Source: Streptococcus sp. oral taxon 058 str. F0407
Lineage (GTDB): Bacteria > Bacillota > Bacilli > Lactobacillales > Streptococcaceae
Direction: 5' to 3'
NCBI RefSeq assembly: GCF_000235485.1
Contig: NZ_JH378887.1
Span: forward strand, 448,635-512,634
DNA: 64,000 bases
The translations under genes and the position numbers were made by a program. The first letter of the stretch is position 1, and the number at the start of each line of letters is the position of its first letter. Shown piece by piece: positions 1 through 8,909 of this stretch. The notes beneath the pieces are model-generated. The model saw only the letters and a program-made list of their open reading frames with translations. It was not told the origin of the DNA and searched no databases.

Positions 1-615
1 TCTGTGGAGCGCACCTTCGTTGAGTTTGATAAACTCTTGCTAGCACCTTTTTGGCGAGTTGGTCTGTCTTCCATGATTGAGAGTCAAGCTTATGATTATC
101 TCCCTGATATGGCAGACAGTCGAGAAAAGCTCCAAAGATTGTTTGATTTAGAGGCGGATTTCACCTTTGAGTCTTCTGAACAAGCCTGGGCGGCTCTATT
201 GTGGGCTTTGGAGATTAAAGATGCACAGCCATTTTTGAAGGCATGGAAAACCTCACGCCAGTTTGCCAAGCAAGTACAGGATTTGCTGACCATTTTGGCT
301 TTGCGAGAAGAAGGTGAGCTGAGCAAGCGCGATTGTTACCGCTTTGACTTGAATTCCCTTCTACAAGCTGAAAGTCTTCGTCAGGCCCAAGGGAAAGCAG
401 TCAACCCACAAGCCATCAAAGAAACTTACCATAGTTTGACCATTCATGATAAGAAAGAAATCCAGATCAACGGAGGAGTTCTGATTAAGGAATACGGTTA
501 TCAACCTGGGCCAGATTTGGGAGAGATTTTAACAGAGATTGAGTTTGCCATTGTCGATGGAGAATTGGAAAATGATCGTCAAGCCATCCATGATTACCTG
601 AGGGGGAGAAGATGA
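1..615 (+). CDS. cca: CCA-adding tRNA nucleotidyltransferase, C-terminal part (5' end outside window)
   Basis: The reading frame is open from base 1, so this is the 3' half of a gene that begins before the window; about 205 codons are present against roughly 400 for the full enzyme. The visible part is all-helical and matches the body/tail region of class II CCA-adding enzymes, which position tRNA while CCA is added to its 3' end; the catalytic head is off-window. The stop codon overlaps the ATG of the next gene (ATGA), so the two are translationally coupled. The GTG at 4 is internal, not a start. The assignment rests on the domain appearance and on recalled gene order (cca followed by an ABC-F gene in streptococci). 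Confidence 0.82.
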   Translation, partial: SVERTFVEFDKLLLAPFWRVGLSSMIESQAYDYLPDMADSREKLQRLFDLEADFTFESSEQAWAALLWALEIKDAQPFLKAWKTSRQFAKQVQDLLTILALREEGELSKRDCYRFDLNSLLQAESLRQAQGKAVNPQAIKETYHSLTIHDKKEIQINGGVLIKEYGYQPGPDLGEILTEIEFAIVDGELENDRQAIHDYLRGRR

Positions 616-2483
616 GTGATTTTATCGTTGAAAAACTAAGCAAATCCGTCGGAGACAAGACCGTTTTTAAGGATATTTCCTTTATCATCCATGACCTAGA
701 CAGAATCGGTCTGATCGGTGTCAATGGAACGGGTAAGACTACCCTTTTAGATGTTCTTTCTGGGGTTTCAGGATTTGATGGTGACGTTAGCCCTTTTTCC
801 GCTAAGAATGACTATAAGATTGGTTACTTGACTCAGAATCCTGATTTTGATGATAGCAAGACGGTCTTGGATACGGTTCTCTCCAGCGACCTCAAGGAAA
901 TCCAGCTCATTCGTGAGTATGAGTTAATCATGCTCAACTACAGTGAGGACAAGCAGGCACGTTTGGAACGGGTCATGGCTGAGATGGACTCCCTCCAAGC
1001 ATGGGAAATCGAAAGTCAGGTCAAGACCGTTCTCAGCAAGTTTGGTATTCAGGACTTGTCGACTCCAGTTGGTGAATTGTCAGGTGGTCTGAGAAGACGT
1101 GTTCAGTTGGCGCAAGTTCTCCTAGGCAACCACGACCTCTTGTTACTGGATGAGCCGACCAACCATCTGGACATTTCGACCATCGAGTGGTTGACCCTCT
1201 TTTTGAAAAATTCCAAGAAGACGGTTCTCTTTATCACCCACGATCGCTATTTTTTAGATGCACTGTCAACACGGATTTTCGAGTTGGACCGATCAGGCTT
1301 GACTGAGTATCAGGGCAATTATCAGGACTATGTTCGCCTTAAGGCGGAACAAGATGAGCGTGATGCGGCACTTCTCCACAAAAAGGAACAACTTTATAAG
1401 CAAGAATTGGCTTGGATGCGCAGACAACCGCAAGCGCGTGCGACCAAGCAGCAGGCTCGAATCAATCGTTTCCACGACTTGAAAAAGGAAGTTTCAGATA
1501 ATCCTACTGAGACAGACTTGACCATGAACTTTGAGACCAGTCGGATTGGGAAGAAAGTCATCGAGTTTCAGGATGTTTCCTTTGCCTATGAGAAAAAGCC
1601 GATTTTACAAGATTTTAACCTCTTGGTGCAAGCCAAAGATCGTATCGGTATCGTTGGGGACAACGGTGTGGGAAAATCTACCCTGCTCAATCTCATCGCT
1701 GGAATTCTTGAGCCGACAGCAGGTCAAGTTGTGATTGGGGAAACCGTTCGTATCGCCTATTTCTCTCAACAAATCGAAGGATTGGATGAAAGCAAGCGAG
1801 TCATCAATTACCTGCAGGAAGTAGCAGAAGAGGTCAAAACTAGCGGTGGTTCTACAACTTCCATCGCTGAGTTGCTAGAGCAATTCCTTTTCCCACGTTC
1901 GACCCATGGAACATTGATTGAGAAGTTGTCTGGTGGCGAGAAAAAACGCCTCTATCTCCTCAAACTGCTATTGGAAAAACCAAATGTACTTCTCTTGGAC
2001 GAGCCGACAAATGATCTGGACATTGCAACCTTGACAGTCTTGGAGAATTTCTTGCAAGGCTTTGCGGGACCTGTCTTGACGGTCAGCCACGATCGTTATT
2101 TTCTGGATAAGGTAGCGACTAAGATTCTCGCCTTTGAGAATGGAAGCATCCGTACTTTCTTTGGTCATTATACCGACTACCTTGACGAAAAAGCTTTTGA
2201 AACAGATATGGCTAATCAAGTTCAAAAGACCGAAAAGGAGAAAGTGGTCAAAGTCCGTGAAGACAAGAAACGCATGACCTACCAAGAAAAACAGGAGTGG
2301 GCAAGCATTGAAGGCGATATTGAAGCCTTGGAAAATCGTATCGCAGCCATTGAAGAAGAGATGCAGGCAAATGGCTCTGATTTTGGCAAACTAGCTACTC
2401 TTCAGAAAGAGCTAGACGAGAAAAATGAAGAACTCCTTGAAAAATATGAACGCTATGAGTATCTAAGTGAGTTTGATAATTAG
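612..2483 (+). CDS. ABC-F family ATPase, Uup-like
   Basis: This 623-residue soluble protein has two ABC ATPase domains and no membrane segments, the hallmark of ABC-F ribosome-associated ATPases. The first Walker A (GVNGTGKTT) is at residues 36-44 and is followed by an LSGG signature and a LLLDEPTNHLD Walker B. The arginine-rich linker (RRQPQARATKQQAR) lies in the middle, then a second Walker A (GDNGVGKST), signature and Walker B. The last 80 or so residues are charged and coiled-coil-like, as in Uup rather than in short housekeeping EttA. The start overlaps the cca stop by 4 nt. Uup-type members act on stalled or assembling ribosomes; the exact role here is not shown by sequence. Confidence 0.88.
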   Translation: MSDFIVEKLSKSVGDKTVFKDISFIIHDLDRIGLIGVNGTGKTTLLDVLSGVSGFDGDVSPFSAKNDYKIGYLTQNPDFDDSKTVLDTVLSSDLKEIQLIREYELIMLNYSEDKQARLERVMAEMDSLQAWEIESQVKTVLSKFGIQDLSTPVGELSGGLRRRVQLAQVLLGNHDLLLLDEPTNHLDISTIEWLTLFLKNSKKTVLFITHDRYFLDALSTRIFELDRSGLTEYQGNYQDYVRLKAEQDERDAALLHKKEQLYKQELAWMRRQPQARATKQQARINRFHDLKKEVSDNPTETDLTMNFETSRIGKKVIEFQDVSFAYEKKPILQDFNLLVQAKDRIGIVGDNGVGKSTLLNLIAGILEPTAGQVVIGETVRIAYFSQQIEGLDESKRVINYLQEVAEEVKTSGGSTTSIAELLEQFLFPRSTHGTLIEKLSGGEKKRLYLLKLLLEKPNVLLLDEPTNDLDIATLTVLENFLQGFAGPVLTVSHDRYFLDKVATKILAFENGSIRTFFGHYTDYLDEKAFETDMANQVQKTEKEKVVKVREDKKRMTYQEKQEWASIEGDIEALENRIAAIEEEMQANGSDFGKLATLQKELDEKNEELLEKYERYEYLSEFDN

Positions 2484-2536
2484 AAGAATAGAAAAATCCT
2501 GTCGTGCTGACAGGATTTCTCTATTCTTCTTTTTTT
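2483..2536. terminator. Bidirectional terminator between the ABC-F gene and mntE
   Basis: A long hairpin has an outer stem GAAGAATAG/CTATTCTTC and an inner stem AATCCTGTC/GACAGGATT around a GTGCT loop. It is followed by a run of T on the + strand. It begins at the upstream stop codon and runs into the stop codon of mntE, so it serves both convergent genes. Confidence 0.85.
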
Positions 2537-3708
2537 GTTTCCTGGTGGAAGACATTTTGCCAAGTCTCATGGCGACGCCAGATACTGGTATGGACGATAC
2601 CATCTAACTCATAGCAAATGAGCTTGGTTTTTTGACTAATGGAGGTAATCTGAATGTCCTTAATCGCAGCTTTAAGTTCTTTTTCAGCCTTATAAGCCTC
2701 TTTATCCATCTGCTCTCCATCTTGACGGATATAGATAAAGTCCTCAGCAAGGAGTTCTTCGAGTTGATTTCCCTGATCAATCAATTGCTCACGCATGAGT
2801 AGTTTTTTATAGACATTGTCCAAAATTTCGTCTTCTGGTATAGGAGCAGGTTCGATATGGACATCGGTATCAAAGACTCCAAAACGCTCTTCCAGCATAG
2901 ACTCGACCTGGTCTGCAATCTCATGACTTTCATAGACTGATAAGTCGGGATTCATCTCCAGCGTGATGTCAAGGTAGATATTACTACCGTAGGTGCGACC
3001 TCTTTGGGACTTGACCTTACTAATCTTTGGAATTTCCATTATGGCCTTTTGGTAGTCTTCTAGTAGCCGGTCATCAAAACCATCTGAAAGACTGAAGGAC
3101 GATTCGATAAAGATATCATAGGCTGTCTTTAAGATAAAGAAAGTGATGATGATAGCGACTAATTTATCCACAATCGGATAATTAAAACTGCTGGCTAGGA
3201 TAGCAATGGAAGTACCAAGCGAGGTGACTGCATCGGAAAGATTATCTTTAGCTGCTGCCTTTAGAGCTTTGGATTTGGATTTCTTACTGAGGCGTGTGTT
3301 ATAGAGATGAACGACAAACATAACCGCTGCAGAAATGATTCCTAGAAATGCTCCCAGAGGATCGATGGGTGTTTGTTCTCGACTGAGAATCTTTTGAATG
3401 GTATCCCGGAGCACATCAAAACCAACGTAGAACATGATGATGGAAGTGATCAAGCTAGCCAAATCTTCAATCTTCCAGTGACCAAAACGGTGGTCCCGGT
3501 CAGCAGGCTGGCGCGCCATCCGAATCCCAATCAAGAGGGCCACATTTGCAATGATATCCGACACGTTGTTGAAACCATCGGCTACCAAACTGGATGAATG
3601 AAGGAGGTGGCCAGTTGCTAATTTTGCCGCAGACAAGAGGAGGTAGGTCGAAATGCTGATAATGGCCCCACGTTCCGCCAACTTGAGATTTGACATGGAT
3701 TGGTTCAT
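2521..3708 (-). CDS. mntE: Cation diffusion facilitator, manganese efflux protein MntE
   Basis: The 395-residue protein has the cation diffusion facilitator layout: about six membrane helices in the first 210 residues, then a cytoplasmic metal-binding dimerisation domain. The membrane metal-site signatures are visible as DGFNNVSD near residues 43-50 and HRFGH near residue 73. A further acidic C-terminal extension of about 100 residues follows the usual domain. The pneumococcal relative, MntE, exports Mn2+ in exchange for protons. The start is preceded by AAGGAAG. It is divergent from the P-type ATPase gene whose leader carries a manganese riboswitch, which supports a Mn function for the locus. 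Confidence 0.88.
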   Translation of the reverse strand: MNQSMSNLKLAERGAIISISTYLLLSAAKLATGHLLHSSSLVADGFNNVSDIIANVALLIGIRMARQPADRDHRFGHWKIEDLASLITSIIMFYVGFDVLRDTIQKILSREQTPIDPLGAFLGIISAAVMFVVHLYNTRLSKKSKSKALKAAAKDNLSDAVTSLGTSIAILASSFNYPIVDKLVAIIITFFILKTAYDIFIESSFSLSDGFDDRLLEDYQKAIMEIPKISKVKSQRGRTYGSNIYLDITLEMNPDLSVYESHEIADQVESMLEERFGVFDTDVHIEPAPIPEDEILDNVYKKLLMREQLIDQGNQLEELLAEDFIYIRQDGEQMDKEAYKAEKELKAAIKDIQITSISQKTKLICYELDGIVHTSIWRRHETWQNVFHQETKKEE

Positions 3709-3801
3709 CGGACTTCCTTTCTAGTGCTGAGATTCTGTTTTCATTATACTGGTTTTCATGGGAAAATTCAAATTTAGTCTTGTTTCATCGGATTTTAATT
3801 C

Positions 3802-3829
3802 TTGAAAACTTTTCAAAATTTGATATAAT
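3802..3829 (+). promoter_or_regulatory. Promoter of the riboswitch-ATPase transcript
   Basis: A TTGAAA -35 (3802-3807) and a perfect TATAAT -10 (3824-3829) are separated by 16 bp, placing the start of transcription at about 3836, just before the conserved riboswitch sequence. Confidence 0.75.
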
Positions 3830-3835
3830 AGTACT

Positions 3836-3960
3836 ACTCAAGGGAGTAGCTGGCAGAAACCTGTGATAGTGTCGTCATTCCGAATTTTATACTGAAAAGT
3901 ATGCTTTCCGGCGCTATCTTAAACAGCGAGACTTGTTATGATTAACAGGTCTCTTTTTGT
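3836..3960 (+). ncRNA. yybP-ykoY family manganese riboswitch with intrinsic terminator
   Basis: The leader has the family's conserved blocks in order: GGGAGTAG near 3841, GTCGTCATTCCG near 3871, CCGGCGCTA near 3909, and a terminator stem. The terminator is GAGACTTGTT (3928-3937), loop ATGATT, AACAGGTCTC (3944-3953), then five T. yybP-ykoY RNAs bind Mn2+ and generally relieve termination, and a pneumococcal P-type ATPase is reported to be controlled this way. The ATG at 3938 lies in the terminator loop and is therefore not the start of the downstream gene. Confidence 0.85.
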
Positions 3961-4015
3961 TTGTCATAAAACCAAAAGAGAACTTGTTTTGCACATAATG
4001 TCAAGGAGGAGACAC

Positions 4016-6712
4016 ATGTCAAAAGAACAAAAACGCCAAGCGTTTTATACTCAGAGTCCTGAAGAGGTCTTGAAGTCAGTTGAAGCAACTGAACAAGGTC
4101 TCTCGTCTAGCGAAGCGCAGAAACGCCTAGCTGAATATGGACGCAATGAACTGGAAGAGGGTGAGAAAAAATCTCTCCTAGTCAAGTTTATCGAGCAATT
4201 TAAGGATTTGATGATTATCATCCTAGTTGCAGCGGCTATTTTGTCAGTCGTAACTTCTGGTGGGGAAGATATCGCAGATGCTATCATTATCCTAGCCGTG
4301 GTTATCATCAATGCTGCCTTCGGTGTTTACCAAGAAGGAAAAGCAGAAGAAGCCATCGAAGCCCTCAAGTCTATGTCTAGCCCAGCTGCTCGCGTTATCC
4401 GTGATGGGCACATGGCTGAGATTGATTCAAAAGAATTGGTGCCTGGTGATATCGTTGCCCTTGAAGCTGGTGATGTCGTGCCAGCGGACCTCCGTTTGCT
4501 AGAAGCCAACTCTCTTAAAATCGAAGAAGCAGCCCTAACAGGTGAGTCTGTTCCAGTCGAAAAAGACTTGACTGTCGAGCTCGCTGCAGATGCTGGTATC
4601 GGCGACCGTGTCAATATGGCCTTTCAAAACTCAAACGTGACCTATGGTCGTGGTCTTGGTGTTGTTGTCAATACGGGTATGTATACTGAAGTAGGTCATA
4701 TCGCTGGCATGCTCCAAGATGCGGATGAGACGGATACACCACTCAAACAAAACTTGAACAACCTTTCTAAGGTCTTGACCTATGCAATTTTGGTCATTGC
4801 CCTTGTTACTTTTGTAGTTGGAGTCTTCATTCAAGGAAAAGATCCACTTGGTGAGTTGATGACCTCTGTTGCGCTTGCTGTTGCAGCCATTCCAGAAGGA
4901 CTTCCTGCTATCGTGACCATCGTTCTTGCCCTTGGTACTCAAGTTTTGGCAAAACGTAACTCTATCGTTCGTAAGTTGCCAGCAGTAGAAACACTTGGTT
5001 CAACTGAAATCATCGCTTCTGATAAGACTGGTACGCTGACTATGAACAAGATGACAGTCGAAAAAGTCTTCTATGATGCGGTCTTACATGACTCTGCTGA
5101 TGACATTGAACTCGGCTTGGACATGCCTCTTCTTCGTTCTGTTGTTTTGGCTAATGATACTAAGATTGATGCAGAAGGAAACCTGATCGGGGATCCAACG
5201 GAAACAGCCTTCATCCAGTATGCATTGGACAAGGGCTATGATGTTAAAGGATTTTTAGAGCAATATCCTCGTGTGGCTGAGTTACCGTTTGACTCAGATC
5301 GTAAACTCATGTCAACGGTTCACCCATTGCCAGATGGTAAATACCTCGTAGCAGTCAAAGGGGCTCCAGATCAACTCTTGAAACGTTGTGTTGCTCGTGA
5401 TAAGGCTGGAGATGTTGCTCCGATTGATGAGAAAGTCAATGACTTAATTCACACAAACAACTCTGAAATGGCTCACCAAGCCTTACGTGTCCTTGCAGGT
5501 GCTTATAAGATTGTTGATAGCATTCCAGAAAACCTCACTTCTGAAGAACTGGAAAACAACTTGATTTTCACTGGTTTGATTGGGATGATTGACCCTGAGC
5601 GTGCCGAAGCGGCAGAAGCGGTTCGTGTCGCTAAGGAAGCAGGAATTCGTCCAATCATGATCACGGGTGACCACCAAGACACAGCGGAAGCCATTGCCAA
5701 ACGTTTGGGAATCATCGATGAAAATGACTCAGAGGACCATGTCTTGACTGGTGCTGAGCTCAATGAACTTTCTGATGAAGAATTTGAAAAAGTAGTTGGT
5801 CAATATTCTGTTTACGCGCGTGTATCTCCAGAACACAAGGTTCGTATCGTTAAAGCTTGGCAAAACCAAGGTAAGGTCGTTGCCATGACAGGTGACGGTG
5901 TCAATGATGCGCCAGCTCTGAAAACAGCTGATATCGGTATCGGTATGGGAATCACTGGTACAGAGGTTTCTAAGGGTGCATCTGATATGATTCTTGCCGA
6001 TGATAACTTTGCGACCATTATCGTCGCAGTTGAAGAAGGACGTAAGGTCTTCTCAAACATTCAAAAGACTATTCAGTACCTTCTTTCTGCCAATACGGCT
6101 GAAGTATTAACTATCTTCCTATCAACCTTGTTTGGTTGGGATGTTCTACAGCCAGTTCATCTCTTGTGGATTAACTTGGTAACCGATACCTTCCCAGCTA
6201 TCGCTCTTGGTGTTGAGCCGGCTGAACCTGGTGTTATGACCCATAAACCACGTGGACGTAAGTCAAGCTTCTTCTCAGGTGGGGTCATGAGTTCGATCAT
6301 CTATCAAGGTGTACTCCAAGGGGCAATCGTCTTGACCGTCTATGGTCTTGCTCTTGCCTACCCAGTCCATGTAGGAGACAACCAAGCCATTCACGCAGAT
6401 GCCCTCACAATGGCCTTTGCAACACTTGGTTTGATTCAGCTCTTCCATGCCTACAACGTTAAGTCTGTTTACCAGTCCATCTTGACAGTTGGACCATTCA
6501 AGTCTAAGACCTTCAACTGGTCTATCTTGGTATCCTTCATTCTTCTTATGGCGACCATTGTCGTAGAACCACTTGAAGGTATCTTCCACGTAACCAAACT
6601 AGACTTATCGCAATGGGCTATTGTTCTAGCTGGAAGCTTCTCAATGATTCTTATCGTAGAAATCGTTAAGTTTATTCAACGTAAGCTTGGTCTTGATAAG
6701 AACGCGATTTAA
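4016..6712 (+). CDS. P-type cation-transporting ATPase (P2A type), Mn/Ca efflux
   Basis: The 898-residue membrane pump has the full P-type set: a TGES actuator motif (LTGESVP), the phosphorylation site SDKTGTLT, a nucleotide-binding domain and a GDGVND hinge. About ten membrane helices are split 4+6, as in P2A calcium-type ATPases, with PEGLP in helix 4. I chose ATG 4016 because it follows AAGGAGGA at 4003-4010; the longer frame starting at 3938 would begin inside the riboswitch terminator. Pneumococcal homologues are called CaxP or MgtA and have been linked to Ca2+ and Mn2+ export. The riboswitch favours manganese as the physiological signal. Confidence 0.88.
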   Translation: MSKEQKRQAFYTQSPEEVLKSVEATEQGLSSSEAQKRLAEYGRNELEEGEKKSLLVKFIEQFKDLMIIILVAAAILSVVTSGGEDIADAIIILAVVIINAAFGVYQEGKAEEAIEALKSMSSPAARVIRDGHMAEIDSKELVPGDIVALEAGDVVPADLRLLEANSLKIEEAALTGESVPVEKDLTVELAADAGIGDRVNMAFQNSNVTYGRGLGVVVNTGMYTEVGHIAGMLQDADETDTPLKQNLNNLSKVLTYAILVIALVTFVVGVFIQGKDPLGELMTSVALAVAAIPEGLPAIVTIVLALGTQVLAKRNSIVRKLPAVETLGSTEIIASDKTGTLTMNKMTVEKVFYDAVLHDSADDIELGLDMPLLRSVVLANDTKIDAEGNLIGDPTETAFIQYALDKGYDVKGFLEQYPRVAELPFDSDRKLMSTVHPLPDGKYLVAVKGAPDQLLKRCVARDKAGDVAPIDEKVNDLIHTNNSEMAHQALRVLAGAYKIVDSIPENLTSEELENNLIFTGLIGMIDPERAEAAEAVRVAKEAGIRPIMITGDHQDTAEAIAKRLGIIDENDSEDHVLTGAELNELSDEEFEKVVGQYSVYARVSPEHKVRIVKAWQNQGKVVAMTGDGVNDAPALKTADIGIGMGITGTEVSKGASDMILADDNFATIIVAVEEGRKVFSNIQKTIQYLLSANTAEVLTIFLSTLFGWDVLQPVHLLWINLVTDTFPAIALGVEPAEPGVMTHKPRGRKSSFFSGGVMSSIIYQGVLQGAIVLTVYGLALAYPVHVGDNQAIHADALTMAFATLGLIQLFHAYNVKSVYQSILTVGPFKSKTFNWSILVSFILLMATIVVEPLEGIFHVTKLDLSQWAIVLAGSFSMILIVEIVKFIQRKLGLDKNAI

Positions 6713-6743
6713 AAAGAAAGTCATCTTCGGATGACTTTTTTTG
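6713..6743 (+). terminator. Terminator after the P-type ATPase gene
   Basis: The stem AAAGTCATC/GATGACTTT with a TTCG tetraloop is followed by T residues, immediately after the TAA at 6712. Confidence 0.85.
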
Positions 6744-6779
6744 CATTTGAGAAGAATAGTTAGAAGTTGCCCCCTTTTG

Positions 6780-6788
6780 TGCTATAAT
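6780..6788 (+). promoter_or_regulatory. Extended -10 promoter for the deformylase-like gene
   Basis: TGCTATAAT (TGN plus perfect -10) sits upstream of the SD AAGGAG at 6802. The -35 region is poor, as is usual for extended -10 promoters. Confidence 0.55.
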
Positions 6789-6816
6789 AAAGTAAAGTTG
6801 TAAGGAGCGTAAGAGA

Positions 6817-7227
6817 ATGGAAAAGAAAATTGTCCGAGATGTCTTATTCTTGGCGCAGGTCTCGAAACCTGCAAGTCAGGAAGACCTTTATCTGGCTAAG
6901 GATTTGCAGGATACCCTGCTGGCTAATCGCGAGACCTGTGTCGGTCTGGCGGCCAATATGATTGGTGTGCAGAAGCGCGTGATTATCTTTAATCTTGGCC
7001 TAGTTCCCATGGTTATGTTTAACCCGATTCTTCTTTCCTATAAAGGACCTTACGAGACAGAGGAAGGTTGTTTGTCTTTGACTGGGGTTCGAACGACGAT
7101 TCGTTATGAAACGATTACGGTTTCCTATCGCGATAGCAAGTGGCAGGAACAGACCATTACACTAACAGATTTTCCAGCTCAGATATGCCAACATGAACTG
7201 GATCATTTGGAAGGACGGATTATTTAG
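6817..7227 (+). CDS. Peptide deformylase-like protein (variant active site)
   Basis: This 136-residue protein is a short member of the peptide deformylase family, which removes the formyl group from the N-terminal Met of new proteins. Motif 2 (EEGCLS, Cys85) and motif 3 (QHELDH, His126, Glu127, His130) are intact, so the metal ligands and general base are present. Motif 1, normally GxGLAAxQxG, reads CVGLAANMIG at 41-50, with Met48 where the conserved Gln that stabilises the transition state would be. The protein is also shorter than the roughly 200-residue essential enzyme of Gram-positives. It may be a weak, specialised or inactive paralogue. The gene is likely cotranscribed with the next one, 11 nt downstream. 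Confidence 0.78.
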   Translation: MEKKIVRDVLFLAQVSKPASQEDLYLAKDLQDTLLANRETCVGLAANMIGVQKRVIIFNLGLVPMVMFNPILLSYKGPYETEEGCLSLTGVRTTIRYETITVSYRDSKWQEQTITLTDFPAQICQHELDHLEGRII

Positions 7228-7238
7228 GAGGAACTCAG

Positions 7239-8834
7239 ATGAAACGCATACTCTTTGAACTTGTTTTTGTCGCAACAACTTGGTATATCTTTTTGCCACC
7301 CTTCAATCTTACCAGTTGGGAATTCATCTTCTTCCTCTGTGGGCATTTGGTGGTGATGGGAATTTTGTTTAGTTTCCGCAAGGATACCAATCTCCTCAAA
7401 ACTGTTCATGTGCGTCATGGCAGGGCTGCTAACGAACTCAATATAGAAGGGCTTCATTTTAATAAATTAGGTGGAGGATTATTGCTGGCGGCAGGCCTCA
7501 TCTTTGCCCTTGCTGGTTTGGTAAGCCTAGTGACCTCTAGCTTTTTCCAAGCAAAAAACTATGCTAATGTGGTGTCTATCACCGAAAAAGACTTTAAAGA
7601 TTTTCCTAAGAGTGATACCAGTAAGGTTCCGATCTTGGATCGGAGTACTGCTGAAAAAATTGGTGACCGTTATCTGGGCTCTCTGACAGATAAGGTATCC
7701 CAGTACGTAGCAGCAGACACCTATACCCAGCTGACGGTTGATGGCAAACCTTATCGAGTCACCCCCTTGGAGTATGCCGATCCCATCAAATGGTTCAACA
7801 ATCAAGCCAAGGGAATTGGCGAGTATATCAAGGTCGATATGGTGACGGGAAATGCCGAATTGGTGGATTTAAAAACACCGATGAAGTATTCGGACTCCGA
7901 GTATTTTAACCGTGATGTCAAACGTCATCTTCGAATCAAGTATCCGACCAAGATTTTTAAAACCCCATCCTTTGAGGTGGATGATGAAGGCAATCCTTTC
8001 TATGTAGCAACCGTTTATCAAAAACAGTTTGGTCTAGGAGTACCTCGCCCTTCATCTGTTATTATCTTGGATGCTACCAATGGCGAAACCAAGGAATATA
8101 GCTTGGATGAAGTGCCAGAATGGGTGGACCGTGTCTATCCGGCCGAAGAAACCATCCAGCAAATCAATTACAACGGCAAGTATAAAGATGGCTTCTGGAA
8201 TGCCTTGATTTCTAAGAAAAATGTTACCCAAACGACAGAGGGCTATAACTATCTTTCTATTGGAAATGACATTTATCTCTACACGGGTGTGACTTCAGCA
8301 AATGCTGACGAAAGTAATCTAGGTTTTATCCTTGAAAACATGCGCACTGGAGAAATCACTAAGTACAATCTAGCATCAGCAACCGAAGAATCTGCCCGTG
8401 CTTCCGCAGAAGGAGCAGTTCAAGAGAAAGCCTACAAGGCTACCTTCCCTATCCTTGTCAATCTCAATGACAAACCGCTTTATATCATGGGCTTGAAGGA
8501 CAATGCAGGCTTGGTCAAGGAGTATGCTTTGGTCGATGCAGTGGAGTACCAAAACGTCATCGTAGCAGCTACGGTAGATGAACTCCTCAGTAAATATGCC
8601 AATAAAAATGACCTCGAGCTGGATAATGAAACGGTAGAAAACATCAAGGGAGTGGTCTCAGACCTTAAATCAGCTGTCATCAAGGGTGATACCGTATACT
8701 TCTTTAAAGTAGATGGCAAGATTTATAAGGTCAAGGCTTCAGTGTCAGACGACCTTCCTTATCTAGAAAATGGCCAATCTTTCGAAGGTCAAGTTGGAAA
8801 GGATAATTATATCAAAACATTTAAAGTCAAGTAA
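7239..8834 (+). CDS. Conserved membrane-anchored extracytoplasmic protein of unknown function
   Basis: I do not recognise a named function for this 531-residue protein. Two helices near residues 8-22 and 25-45 and a third near 82-105 put the rest, about 420 residues, probably outside the membrane. The outer part contains PepSY-like units, each a strand followed by a phrase such as DATNGETKEYSL, DMVTGNAELVDL or NMRTGEITKYNL, as in domains that hold or inhibit cell-surface enzymes. It has a good SD (AGGAGGA) 6 nt before ATG and follows the deformylase-like gene closely. A role at the cell surface is inference only. Confidence 0.6.
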   Translation: MKRILFELVFVATTWYIFLPPFNLTSWEFIFFLCGHLVVMGILFSFRKDTNLLKTVHVRHGRAANELNIEGLHFNKLGGGLLLAAGLIFALAGLVSLVTSSFFQAKNYANVVSITEKDFKDFPKSDTSKVPILDRSTAEKIGDRYLGSLTDKVSQYVAADTYTQLTVDGKPYRVTPLEYADPIKWFNNQAKGIGEYIKVDMVTGNAELVDLKTPMKYSDSEYFNRDVKRHLRIKYPTKIFKTPSFEVDDEGNPFYVATVYQKQFGLGVPRPSSVIILDATNGETKEYSLDEVPEWVDRVYPAEETIQQINYNGKYKDGFWNALISKKNVTQTTEGYNYLSIGNDIYLYTGVTSANADESNLGFILENMRTGEITKYNLASATEESARASAEGAVQEKAYKATFPILVNLNDKPLYIMGLKDNAGLVKEYALVDAVEYQNVIVAATVDELLSKYANKNDLELDNETVENIKGVVSDLKSAVIKGDTVYFFKVDGKIYKVKASVSDDLPYLENGQSFEGQVGKDNYIKTFKVK

Positions 8835-8837
8835 AAG

Positions 8838-8864
8838 GAACCTCGGTATGATCCGAGGTTTTCA
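8838..8864 (+). terminator. Terminator after the 531-residue protein gene
   Basis: AACCTCGG, loop TATGAT, CCGAGGTT, followed by TTT. Confidence 0.75.
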
Positions 8865-8874
8865 GATGAAATTC

Positions 8875-8903
8875 TTGGTCGTGATTGAAAAATATGCTAC
8901 ACT
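8875..8903 (+). promoter_or_regulatory. yaaA promoter predicting a leaderless mRNA
   Basis: TTGGTC (8875-8880), 17 bp, then TGC-TACACT (extended -10, hexamer 8898-8903). The -10 ends 6 nt before the ATG at 8910, so the predicted transcription start falls on the start codon. No Shine-Dalgarno lies between. Confidence 0.6.
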
Positions 8904-8909
8904 AACAAT

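Noticed and set aside
3938-4015. N-terminal extension of the P-type ATPase from ATG 3938
   Set aside because: The codons lie in the riboswitch terminator and leader; the strong SD at 4003-4010 fits ATG 4016.
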